A DNA stretch of 64,000 nucleotides from Trachythela sp. YZ-2020 (Eukaryota; Cnidaria; Anthozoa; Malacalcyonacea; Clavulariidae), in contig JADLSH010000099.1 of the NCBI GenBank assembly GCA_016169945.1, positions 620,001 to 684,000 on the forward strand, in the 5' to 3' direction. Below, piece by piece: positions 10,964 through 22,560 of the stretch. The notes below the pieces were generated by a model. That model saw nothing but the letters and a program-made list of their open reading frames with translations, did not search any database and had not been told where the DNA came from. How positions within the stretch are numbered: the first letter of the stretch is position 1; each line of letters starts with the position of its first letter. Made by a program: the position numbers and the translations under genes.

Positions 10964-11619
10964 ATAAATGGTTATATGGTTATATGGTTATATGGTTATA
11001 TGATTATATTGTTATATGGTTTTATGGTTATATGGTTATATGCTTTAATAGTTTAATGGTTATGTGGTTATGTGGTTATATGGTTTAATGATTATATGGT
11101 TATCTGGTTGTGTGGTTATGTGGTTATGTGGGTACATGGTTATGTCGTTATATGGTTATGTGGTTATATGGTTATATGGTTATGTGGTTATGTGGTTATG
11201 TGGTTATGTGGTTATGTGGTTATATGGTTTAATGGTTATATGGTTATGCGGTTTTATGGTTATATGGTCTAATGGTTATGTGGTTATGTGGTTATGTGAT
11301 TATGTGGCTGTCTGGTTACATGGTTATGTCGTTAAATGGTTATGTAGTTATATGTTTATATGGTTATGTGGTTAGGTGGTTTAGTGGTTGTGTGGTTATA
11401 TGGTTTAATGGTTTAATGGTTATATGGTTATGTGTTCATATGGTTATATAGTTATATGGTTATGTGGTTTAATGGTTATGTGTTTATGTGGTTATATGGT
11501 TAAAGTTATATGGTTATGGGTTATGTGGTTATGTTGTTATGTTGTTATGTGGTTATGCGGTTATGTAGTTATGTTGTTATGTGATTATGTGGCTGTCTGG
11601 TTACATGGTTATATCGTTA
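10964..11619 (+). repeat. GGTTATAT octamer satellite, block 2
   Basis: Same orientation and same higher-order units as block 1. For example, the strings around 11040-11160 match 18190-18290, and 11560-11619 matches 4958-5002 up to the Helitron-like insertion. Confidence 0.96.
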
Positions 11620-12844
11620 TCCCCGAGCCGGGCGATAGCCCGGGCGAGGGTACTAATTCCGCTCGGTTATTTATCACACCCGGAAAAAAGGAAATCCATG
11701 GGAGATCTTAAAGTTCATCAATAATCGCGGGCGCGTGGTTCAAGGTTGGTGGGTGGTCATCTCACTGATCTCAAAAGTATGGCAGATTGTCAGGAGTGGA
11801 GTGAGTGAGATTATAGAAAAACTTGATAAAGTCTGAATTAAATGTCGCTTTTGGAACTTTATTGGAAGAGCTGTGTCTGTGGGACGGATCTTATCGCTTT
11901 AACTTTAGCAAAAAAGATAAGAAGAGTCCAAGCGACACCTGAACGAAAAAAAGTAAAATATATAGAGGCAGGTTTGTTATATTATTAAAACAATAAAAGT
12001 GTTGATGTATTTTTGTTCTAAAAACTCCTGCTTTATATATATAGTTTTTCATTTATTTACGGTTAAAGTATCGTATATTTTATATGATGAAAAAGGTCTA
12101 AATTAAAAGGAGAACGAAATCATTTTTACGCTTATATCTTAAACTGATTTCAATTCAAAAAGGAATTTTTTGCGGTAAAATGCAGTTTAGTTTTGTGAAC
12201 ATTTGGAAACGTTATATTTGAACGGAATGTTGAATTTTACATTAGTTTAAAGCTCATATAACGAATAATAACATACCTACATCATAAATTCGGGAATTCT
12301 ATAGCTAAAACAACTATTTTTTAGTTATTTTTGGCCGATTTGTATCCTGTTTTGTACGCTAAAAAATTTGTATTATTTTGTGTCAGTGTTGCTATGACTA
12401 CAGTGCTTCCACTACTTAAGAAATATTTCCGTTGCGTATCTTTCAAGAAACCATGTATATATATTTCCCGGTTTCCTTACAGTTTTCCTTTCAAGCTATT
12501 AGAGTATTGTTTTCCTTCAAACTTCAAACATTTGAAATGAACGAACACACTTATGTCAAGAATTCACTTATATGACGCTGTCCTTTGAGTGTGTCATAAA
12601 TGGAGGGGAGGGGGGGTAGATAATTCAATTCTGTTTTTTAGCGAAAATTATGCCTGAATCGAAGATACCAAACACGCGGCCACTGATTTACCAAATCCCA
12701 TTTCCAGCAGAAAGACTGCTGGTGTACTAACGGCCTTTTCCTGCGTTTTGCATCGCAGATTTTGCAACAAAAAAGCTTAGTATAATGTTGGAAACTGTCG
12801 TTGTTTAGCTGTGGCGAGGGGTTGCTGCATGCATGTATTTCTAG
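11620..12844 (+). mobile_element. Helitron-like non-autonomous insertion
   Basis: This 1225 bp block begins with TC (11620-11621) and ends with CTAG (12841-12844), and is flanked by host A and T. Joining the flanks, ...TCGTTA + TATGGTTATGTAG..., reproduces the uninterrupted satellite seen at about 4990-5010 and 695-715, so there is no target duplication. A-TC...CTRR-T insertion is the Helitron rule. A 6 bp hairpin with GATA loop (11628-11643) lies near the 5' end. The 3' side has only a short TGCATGCA palindrome (12827-12834), not a strong hairpin, which lowers certainty. No Rep or helicase coding is present. The only plus-strand frame above 60 codons (12331-12540) starts with TTG and resembles nothing I know. 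Confidence 0.62.
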
Positions 12845-15800
12845 TATGGTTATGTAGTTATATGGTTATATGGTTATGTGGTTCTATGGTTTAGTGGTTA
12901 TATGGTTATATGGTTATGCGGTTATATGGTTATATGGTTATATGGTTATATGGTTATATGGTTATATGGTTATATGGTTATATGGTTATATGGTTATATG
13001 GTTATATGGTTATATGGTTATATGGTTATATGGTTATATGGTTATATGGTTATATGGTTATATGGTTATGTGGTTATTGGGGTACATAGTTATGTCGTTA
13101 TATGGTTATATGGTTTAATGGTTATGTGGTTTGATGGCTATATGGTTATATGGTTACGTGGTTTAATGGTTTAATGGTTATATGGTTTAATGAATATATG
13201 GTTATGTGGTTATGTGGTTATTGGGGTACATAGTTATGTCGTTATATGGTTATATGGTTTAATGGTTATGTGGTTTGATGGCTATATGGTTATATGGTTA
13301 CGTGGTTATGTTGTTACATGGTTATATGGTTTGTGGTTTAGTGGTTGTTTGGTTATATGGTTATATGGTTATATGGTTATATGGTTATATGGTTATATGG
13401 TTATATGGTTATATGGTTATATAGTTACATGGTTTAATGGTTTAATGGTTATATGGTTTAATGAATATATGGTTATGTGGTTATGTGGTTATTGGGGTAC
13501 ATAGTTATGTCGTTATATGGTTATATGGTTTAATGGTTATGTGGTTTGATGGCTATATGGTTATATGGTTACGTGGTTATATGGTTATATGGTTATGTGG
13601 TTATATGGTTATATGGTTATGTGGTTATGTGTTATATGTTACATATTTATATGGTTATGTGGTTATGTGGTTATATGGTTATGAGGTTATATGGTTATAT
13701 GGTTATATGGTTATATAGTTATATGGTTTGATGGTTTAATGATTATAAGGTTACGTGGTTATGTGGTTATGTGGTTATGTGGTTATGTGGTTATGTGGTT
13801 ATGTGGTTATGTGGTTATCTGGGTATATGGGTATATGGTTATGTCGTTATATGGTTATGTGGTTATATGGTTAGGTGGTTATACGTTTATGTCGTTATAA
13901 GGTTATGTGGTTATCTGGTTTAATGGTTATGTGGTTTAATGGTTATGTGGTTATATAGTTATGTGGTTATGTAGTTATACGTTTATATCGTTATATGGTT
14001 ATGTGGTTATCTGGTTTAATGGTTATGTGGTTTAATGCTTATGTGGTCATGTGGTTATGTGGTTATGGTGTTATATAGTTATGTGCTTACGTGGTTATAT
14101 AGTTATGAGTTTATACGGTTATATGTGGTTTAATGGTTATGTGGTTATATGGTTATACGGTTATATGTGGTTTAATGGTTATGTGGTTATATGGTTTAAT
14201 GGTTTAATGGTTATATGGATATGTGGTTATATGGTTATATGGTTATAGGTTATATGGTTATATGGTCACATGGTTTAATGGTTATATGGTTATGGGATTA
14301 TGTGGTAATGTGCTTATGTTGTTATGTGGTTATGTGGCTATGTGGTTATGTTGTTACATGGTTATGTGGTTTGTGGTTTAGTGGTTGTGTGGTTATATGA
14401 CTTAATGGTTTATTGATTATATGGTTATGTGGTTATATGGTTATATGGTTATATGGTTATATGGTTATATGGTTATATGGTTATATGGTTATATGGTTAT
14501 ATGGTTATATGGTTATATGGTTATATGGTTATGTGGTTATGTGGTTTAGTGGTTGTTTGGTTATATGGTTTAATATTTAATGGTTATATGGTTATGTGGT
14601 TATGTGGTTATGTGGTTATATGGTTGTGGTTATATGGTTATATTGTTATATTGTTATATGGTTTAATGGTTATATGGTTACATGGTTATGTGGTTATATG
14701 GTTATGCGGTTATATGGTTATGTTGTCTAATGGTTATGTGGTTTAGTGGTTGTGTGGTTATGTGGTTATATGGTTATATGGTTATATGGTTATATGGTTA
14801 TATGGTTATATGGTTATATGGTTATATGGTTATATGGTTATATGGTTATATGGTTATATGGTTATATGGTTATATGGTTATATGGTTATATGGTTATATG
14901 GTTATATGGTTATATGGTTATATGGTTATATGGTTATATGGTTATATGGTTATATGGTTATATGGTTATGTGGTTATGTGCTTAATGTTATGTGTTATGG
15001 TTATGTGTTATATGTTGTTATGGTTATGTGGTTTGTGGTTTGTGGTTTAGTGGTTTTATGGTTTAATGGTTTAATGATTATATGGTTATGTGGTTATGTG
15101 GTTATATGGTTATATTGTCTAATGGTTATGTGGTTATGTGGTTTAGTGGTTGTTTGGTTATATGGTTTAATGGTTTAATGGTTATATGGTTATACGGTTA
15201 CGTGGTTATATGGTAATATGGTTGTATGGTTATACGGTTATATTGTTATATGGGTTAATGGTTATATGGTTATATGGTTATGTGGTTATATGGTTATATG
15301 ATTATATGGTTATATGGTTACATGGTTATATAGTTATATGGTTTAATGGTTTAATGGTTATGTGGTTATATGGTTTAATGGTTATATGGTTATGTGGTTA
15401 TGTGGTTTATGGTTAATATGTGGTACATGGTTATGTCGTTATATGGTTATGTGGTTATATGGTTTAATAGTTATATGGTTTAATGGTTATGTGGTTATGT
15501 GGTTATATGGTTATGTGGTTTCGTGGTTATTTGTTTATGAGTTTACATGGTTATATGGTTATATAGTTATATGGTTATATGGTAATATGGTTATATGCTT
15601 TAGTGGTTTAATGGTTATGTGGTTATATGCTTTAGTGATTATATGGTTATGTGATTATGTGGTTATGTGGTTATGTGGGTACATGGTTATGTCGTTATAT
15701 GGTTATGTGGTTATATGGTTTAATGGTTATGTGGTTTAATGGTTATGTGGTTATGTGGTTATATGGTTATGTGGTTACGTGGTTATGTGGTTATATGGTT

Positions 15801-18800
15801 ATATGGTTATGTGGTTATATGGTTTAGTGGTTATATGGTTATAATGTTATGTGGTTATATGGTTATATGGCTATATGGTTATATGGTTATATGGTTATAT
15901 GGTTATATGGTTATATGGTTATATGGTTATATGGTTATATGGTTATATGGTTAAATTGTTATATGGTTATGTGGTTATATGGTTATATGGTTATATAATC
16001 TTTAATGGTTTATTGGTTATGTGGTTATGGGGTTACGAGGTTATGTTGTTATATGGTTATTATATGGTTATGATGTTTATATGGTTTAAAGGTTATATGG
16101 TTATGTGGTTATCTGGTTTCATGGTTATGTGGTTTATGTGGTTATGTGGTTATGTGGTTATATAGTTATGTGGTTATGTGGTTATATGGTTATGTGGTTA
16201 CGTGGTTATGTGGTTATATGGTTATATGGTTATATGGTTATGTGGTTATATGGTTTAATGGTTATATGTGGTTATATGGTTTAATGGTTATATGGTTATA
16301 TGGTTATGTGGTTATATGGTTATGTGGTTATGTGGTTATATGGTTATGTGGTTATATGGTTATATGGTTATGTGGTTTAATGGTTATATGGTTTAATGGT
16401 TATGTGGTTATGTGGTTATATGGTTATATGGTTATATGGTTATATGGTTATGTGGTTATATGGTTATGTGGTTATATGGTTATGTGGTTATATGGTTATA
16501 TGGTTATATGGTTATGTGGTTATGTGGTTATGTGGTTATATGGTTTAATGGTTATGTGGTTTAATGGTTATATGGTTATGTGGTTGTATGGTTATGTGGT
16601 TATGTGGTTATGGTTATGTGGTTATATGGTTATATGGTTATATGGTTATATGGTTATGTGGTTATGTGGTTATGTGGTTATATGGTTATATGGTTATATG
16701 GTTATATGGTTATATGGTTATATGGTTATATGCTTTAGTGGTTTAATGGTTATGTGGTTATATGGTTTATTGGTTATATGGTTATATTGGTGTGTGGTTA
16801 TGTGGTTATGTGGGTACATGGTTATGTCGTTATATGGTTATGTCGTTATATGGATTAATGGTTATGTGGTTTAATGGTTATGTGGTTATGTGGATATATG
16901 AATATGTGGTTACGTAGTTATGTGGTTATATGGTTATATGATTATATGGTTATGTGCTTATGTGGTTATATGTTTTAATGGTTATATGGTTATATGGTTA
17001 TGTGGTTATATAGTTATGTGGTTATGTGGTTATGTGGTTATGTGGTTATGTGGTTATGTGGTTATGTGGTTATGCGGTTATATGGTTATATGGTTATATG
17101 GTTATGTTGTTATGTGGTTATATGGTTATATGATTATATGGTTATGTGCTTATGTGGTTATATGTTTTAATGGTTATATGGTTATATGGTTATGTGGTTA
17201 TGTGGTTATATGGTTATGTGGTTATATGGTTATGTGGTTATATGGTTATATGGTTATGTGGTTATATGGTTATATGGTTATGAGTTTATATGGTTATATG
17301 GTTATATGGTTATATGGTTATATGGTTATATGGTTATATGGTTATATGGTTATATGGTTATGGTTATATGGTTATATGGTTATATGTTTATATGGTTATA
17401 TGGTTATATGGTTTAATGGTTATATGGTTTAATGGTTATGTGGTTATATGGTTATGTGGTTATGTGGTTATATGGTTATGTCGTTATATGGTTATGTGGT
17501 TATATGGTTATATGGTTATGTGGTTATGTGGTTATGTGGTTATGTGGTTATGTGGTTATGTGGTTATATGGTTATGTGGTTATATGGTTATGCGGTTATG
17601 TGGTTATGTGGTTATGTGGTTATGAGGTTTAGTGGTTGTGTGGTTATATGGTTTAAAGGTTTAATGGTTATATGGTTATGTGTTTATATGGTTATATAGT
17701 TATATGGTTACGTGGTTTAATGGTTATGTGTTTATGTGGTTATATGGTTAAAGTTATATGGTTATGGGTTATGTGGTTATGTTGTTATGTGGTTATGTGG
17801 TTATGCGGTTATGTGGTTATGTGGTTATGTGATTATGTTGCTGTCAGGTTACATGGTTATGTCGTTAAATGGTTATGTAGTTATATGTTTATATGGTTAT
17901 GTGGTTCTATGGTTTAGTGGTTATATGGTTATATGGTTATATGGTTATGCGGTTATATGGTTATATGGTCTAATGGTTATGTGGTTATGTGGTTTAGTGG
18001 TTGTGTGGTTATATGGTTTAATGGTTTAATGGTTATATGGTTATGTGGTTATATGGTTATATGGTTATATGGTTATATGGTTATATGGTTATATGGTTAT
18101 ATGGTTATATGGTTATATGGTTATATGGTTATATGGTTATATGGTTATATGGTTATATGGTTATATGGTTTTATGGTTATATGGTTATATGCTTTAATAG
18201 TTTAATGGTTATGTGGTTATATGATTTAATGATTATATGGTTATCTGGTTGTGTGGTTATGTGGTTATGTGGGTACATGGTTATGTCGTTATATGGTTAT
18301 GTGGTTATATGGTTATATGGTTATGTGGTTATGTGGTTATGTGGTTATGTGGTTATATGGTTTAATGGTTATATGGTTATGCGGTTTTATGGTTATATGG
18401 TCTAATGGTTATGTGGTTATGTGGTTATGAGGTTTAGTGGTTGTGTGGTTATATGGTTTAATGGTTTAATGGTTATATGGTTATGTGTTTATATGGTTAT
18501 ATAGTTATATGGTTATATGGTTTAATGGTTATGTGTTTATGTGGTTATATGGTTAAAGTTATATGGTTATGGGTTATGTGGTTATGTTGTTATGTGGTTA
18601 TGTGGTTATGCGGTTATGTGGTTATGTGGTTATGTGATTATGTGGCTGTCAGGTTACATGGTTATGTCGTTAAATGGTTATGTAGTTATATGTTTATATG
18701 GTTATGTGGTTCTATGGTTTAGTGGTTATATGGTTATATGGTTATATGGTTATGCGGTTATATGGTTATATGGTCTAATGGTTATGTGGTTATGTGGTTT

Positions 18801-19756
18801 AGTGGTTGTGTGGTTATATGGTTTAATGGTTTAATGGTTATATGGTTATGTGGTTATATGGTTATATGGTTATATGGTTATATGGTTATATGGTTATATG
18901 GTTATATGGTTATATGGTTATATGGTTAATATGCTTTTCTTGTTATGTGGTTATGTGGTTATGTGGCTACGTGGTTATGTTGTTACATGGCTATGTGGTT
19001 TGTGGTTTAGTGGTTGTGTGGTTATATGGTTTAATGTTTTAATGGTTATATGGTTATGTGGTTATATGGTTATATTATTATATGGTTATATGGTTATATG
19101 GTCTAATGGTTATGTGGTTATGTGGTTGTGTGGTTTAGTGATTGTTTGGTTATATGGTTTAATGGTTTAATGGTTATGTGGTTATGTTGTTGTATGGTTA
19201 TATGATTGTATGGTTATATGGTTTTATTGTTATATGTTTTAATGGTTATGTGGTTATATTGTTATGTGGTTATATGGTTATATGGTAATATGGTTATACG
19301 GTTGTATGGTTATATAGTTATATGGTCAGATGGTTATATGGTTGTATGATTTAATGGTTATATGGTTATGGGGTTATGTGATTATGTGGCTATGTGGTTA
19401 TGTTGTTACATGGTTATGTGGTTTGAAGTTTATGTGGTTATGTGGTTATAGGGTAATGTGTGATATGTGGTTATATGGTTATATGGTTTAATGGTTATAT
19501 GGTTATATGGTCATGTGGTTATATGGTTATATGGTTATATGGTTATATGGTTATATGGTTATATGGTTATATGGTTATATGGTTATATGGTTATATGGTT
19601 ATATTCTTTAATGGTTTAATGGTTATGTGGTTATATGGTTTAATGATTATATGGTTATGTGTTTGTGTTGTTGTGTGGTTATGTGGTTATGTGGTTATGT
19701 GGTTATGTGGTTATATGGTTTAATGGTTATATTGTTATGTGGTTATATGGTTATAT
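12845..19756 (+). repeat. GGTTATAT octamer satellite, block 3
   Basis: Continuous array in the same orientation. It contains a roughly 271 bp tandem unit (strings at 13190 and 13461), an 805 bp tandem pair at 17621-18925, and a pure tract at about 14760-14960. The marker GGTTTAGTGGTTGTGTGG recurs through this block. No gene. Confidence 0.96.
17621..18925 (+). repeat. 805 bp higher-order tandem duplication in satellite
   Basis: The variant order from TATGAGGTTTAGTGG at 17621 recurs at 18426 with an offset of exactly 805. It includes the rare GGTTAAAGTTATATGG string (about 17748 and 18553) and CTGTCAGGTTACATGG (about 17843 and 18648). The second copy loses register near 18925. Confidence 0.85.
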
Positions 19757-20483
19757 TGTTACGATGCGTGTTTTAATGCGTCGACTATTTGTTTTCAAGG
19801 TGATTTTTCAACCTTAGGTTTCGGGTTCAAATTAATTAACGCCTCTCGCAACACAAATAGCATGAAACCTTATACCTTTTTATATATATTTATTTACTTT
19901 CGAATATACGTATTAGCGTCTCTATAATATAATAACTTTCTTAAAACTTATCTCTCTATTCGTCTGAGCTGAGCACGACTGTGAATCTTTGTTCTTTACT
20001 TCAATAATATTCCCAATATTCTTTAGTGTATTTCACGAGGCTTAACTCTAGCCTTTTAACAATACTTCTGGCTTTATAGCCTTATGACAATACTTCAGCC
20101 TTTATTGGCCTATGAAGTATTTTAGCCTAAATGGCTCTTCTCACTTCACTCAACTTGAACTCCTTTTCTCAGCTTGGGCTCAGCTTTTATAATCAATTTT
20201 AGAGGAAGAATTCTACAACTATGACTAATTTCCTCTACGCAATCTAGTTTGTCAAAGCAAGTTCCAGCAGAGTTTATCAACCACAAACCATGTCCTGTTT
20301 GCGTAGTTTGTGGTATACTAGGCGTTTTCTGTGGTTCTTTAATCTTTAGGTATTTGCTTACTCATGCGAGGAAGGTTACCTAAGGTCTTCCTATTATAAT
20401 TATGATTATATATAGTATTTGATATAATATATGATATATAGATTTATGTACATTATAACATGGTATAACAATGCCATGTTACA
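19757..20483 (-). repeat. 3' LTR of the Ty3/gypsy element
   Basis: This 727 bp repeat matches 24933-25662. On the minus strand it begins TGTAAC and ends GTAACA. It differs from its partner by one 3 bp indel (TAATATAATAAC against TAATATTATAATAAC) and about four substitutions seen by eye. Confidence 0.95.
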
Positions 20484-20494
20484 CCCTCCCCCTT
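20484..20494 (-). other. Polypurine tract
   Basis: On the minus strand, AAGGGGGAGGG lies directly upstream of the 3' LTR, the expected plus-strand priming site for an LTR retrotransposon. Confidence 0.85.
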
Positions 20495-20550
20495 AAAGGA
20501 AAGAAAGTTTGTAGAACTTTCTTTGAAGTTCAATATATCGTGTTCGTATT

Positions 20551-21297
20551 TTATGGTCGTGAAAGACAGTCAGCGAGTAAATTGTCTCGTCCTTTAATAT
20601 GCTGTATCTTCATGTCGTATTCTGATAGAATAAGGCTCCAACGTAGCAAACGTTGATTCTTGTTCTTCATTTTATGGAGAAATACTAGAGGGTTGTGGTC
20701 ACTGAACACTTCTAGTGGAACAGAAGTCGAAGAAACGTATACTTCGAAATGTTGAAGCGCGAGAACAAGTGCGAGACATTCTTTTTCGACCGTAGAATAG
20801 TTTCGCTGGTGTTTGTTGAACTTTCGAGAGAAGTAACATACCGGATGATCGACTCCATCTTGATCTTCATGTAATAAAACTGCACCGGCTGCAACATCAC
20901 TCGCGTCTACCGCTAGCTTGAAGGGACGGTTAAAATCTGGTGCCGACAAAACTGGGGCATTTTGTAGCATAGCTTTGAGTTTCTCGAATGCCGACTGACA
21001 TTGTTCTGTCCAAACAAATTTAATATCCTTGCGAAGTAACTGCGTCAAGGGTTCCGTAATCGATGAAAAGTTTGGGCAAAACTTTCGCTAATAACCCGCA
21101 ATTCCGAGCAATCGCATGACGTGTTTCTTTGTTGTAGGTTGTGGAAAATCCGCAATCGCCTCGACTTTCGCGTTGACGGGTTTGACTTGGCCCTGACCAA
21201 CGATATGGCCCAAGTACGTAACATGGCCACTACCAAATTCACTTTTGACCAAATTTATGGTTAACTTGGCTTCGCTTAACCGTTTAAAAAACTTTCT
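20551..21297 (-). pseudogene. RT C-terminal part and RNase H of the Ty3/gypsy element
   Basis: This continues the RT after the frameshift near 21317. The segment is open down to TAA at 20551-20553 except for an in-frame TAG at 21090-21088, which falls just before RKFCPNFSSITEPL. RNase H motifs follow: FKLAVDASDVAAGAVL, the Glu of YSTVEKECLAL, VFSDHNPLVFL and DNLLADCLSRP. Catalytic acidic positions look intact. The protein stops right after RNase H with no integrase behind it. The apparent start near 21048 is a TTG and not a real start. Confidence 0.88.
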
Positions 21298-22052
21298 TAG
21301 TATTTCGAGATGCTCTTCCAGGTGTCGCTATAAATGATCACGTCATCAATATAACCTTCGCAACCGTCGATCTCGCGAATGATATTGTTGATAAGTCGTT
21401 GGAAGGTGGCAGGGGAATTCCGCATTCCAAAGGGCATCACTTTGTATTGATATAATCCTCGTGGGGTGACAAACGCTGAAACTTCTTTAGCACGTTCGCT
21501 CAAAGGAATTTGCCAGAATCCTTTCAGTAGATCAAACTTCGACACATATTTAGCATTTCCGATTTTATCCACGCAATCATCCATTCGAGGAATGGGGAAA
21601 TTATCCGACTTCGTGAGGTTGTTTACCTTACGGTAGTCCGTACACATCCGATAACTACCGTCTGGTTTGGGAACTAATATACAGGGTGAACTCCAACTAC
21701 TTTGGCTGGGCTCGATGAAATCATTTTCAAGGAGGTATTGGATCTCTTGGTCAAGGTATTTCGCTTTCGTTGGGTTCAATCTGTAAGGATGTTGTTTTAT
21801 AGGGGAAGCGTCGCCAATATCAACGTCGTGGGAAATCATTTCGGTTCGGGAAGGAACGTCAGGGAATAATTGTGCATAATCATTAACAAGATTTAAAACA
21901 TCTTGGCGTTGAGATGGTTGAAGATGAGATAACTTCGAATCCAAATCTCGTAAAACATCGGAGTTGCTTAGTTTTGTTGTCTCAGACAAATTAAAGAGTT
22001 CAGATTTATCTTCAGCATTATGACTATCTCTATCTGAACTCACAACATTCAC
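21297..22052 (-). pseudogene. Reverse transcriptase N-terminal part of the Ty3/gypsy element
   Basis: The 251-codon frame begins at a GTG and so is not a true initiation site; it is the continuation of pol after the integrase lesion. A linker of about 60 residues precedes RT. RT blocks are clear: NDFIEPSQSSWSSPCILVPK, YRMCTDYRKVNN, SKFDLLKGFWQIPL, KVMPFGMRNSPATFQ and the catalytic YIDDV (21353-21339). The frame is lost shortly after, near 21317-21320, where one base is missing from the run CTCTTCCAGG (plus strand); the product ends at 21297. The +1 frame downstream continues RT normally, which confirms a frameshift. Confidence 0.9.
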
Positions 22053-22060
22053 TGGCTGTA

Positions 22061-22560
22061 CTACATTCTTTCTTTCGTGATATGCTTTAATTGTTTAATA
22101 CCTAGTTCGTTCATAACTTGTTGAAACAACCCTGACATGAAATTTGAACCTTGGTCAGACTGAATGGATTTTGGAAGACCAACTAACGTAAAAAACTTTG
22201 TAAGTGCCTGGACAATGGTTCTAGCCTTGATATTACGAAGTGGTATGGCTTCAGGAAAACGTGTCGAAACGCACATAATTGTCAATAAATATTGGTTACC
22301 TCTCTTAGTTTTAGGCAATGGTCCGACGCAATCAATCATAATTCGGCTAAACGGTTCTTCAAAAGCCGGAATTGGTTTGAGTGGTGCCTTTGGGATAACC
22401 TGATTAGGTTTTCCTACTACCTGACAAGTGTGACAGGTTTTGCAAAATTCGGCAACGGCTTTTCGAACTCCAGGCCAATAAAAATGTCGTATAATTTTCT
22501 CATATGTTTTGTTTATCCCCAAATGACCTGAAAGGGGGGTTTCGTGTGCCAAACTTAATA
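22061..22560 (-). other. Integrase segment, truncated by internal deletion
   Basis: The zinc domain (about 22556-22425) and the core up to ELGIKQLK (about 22090) are present. The reading then jumps to a few codons that, in the RT frame, read IKAYHERKN, resembling the far C-terminal end of such integrases. Two ATTAAA strings (minus strand; 22099-22094 and 22091-22086) sit at the junction. The region between, including the third catalytic residue, is absent, so this integrase is not functional. Confidence 0.78.

Noticed and set aside
12331..12540. 69-codon ORF inside the Helitron-like insertion
   Set aside because: Its start is TTG, the composition is that of AT-rich noncoding DNA, and no motif is seen.
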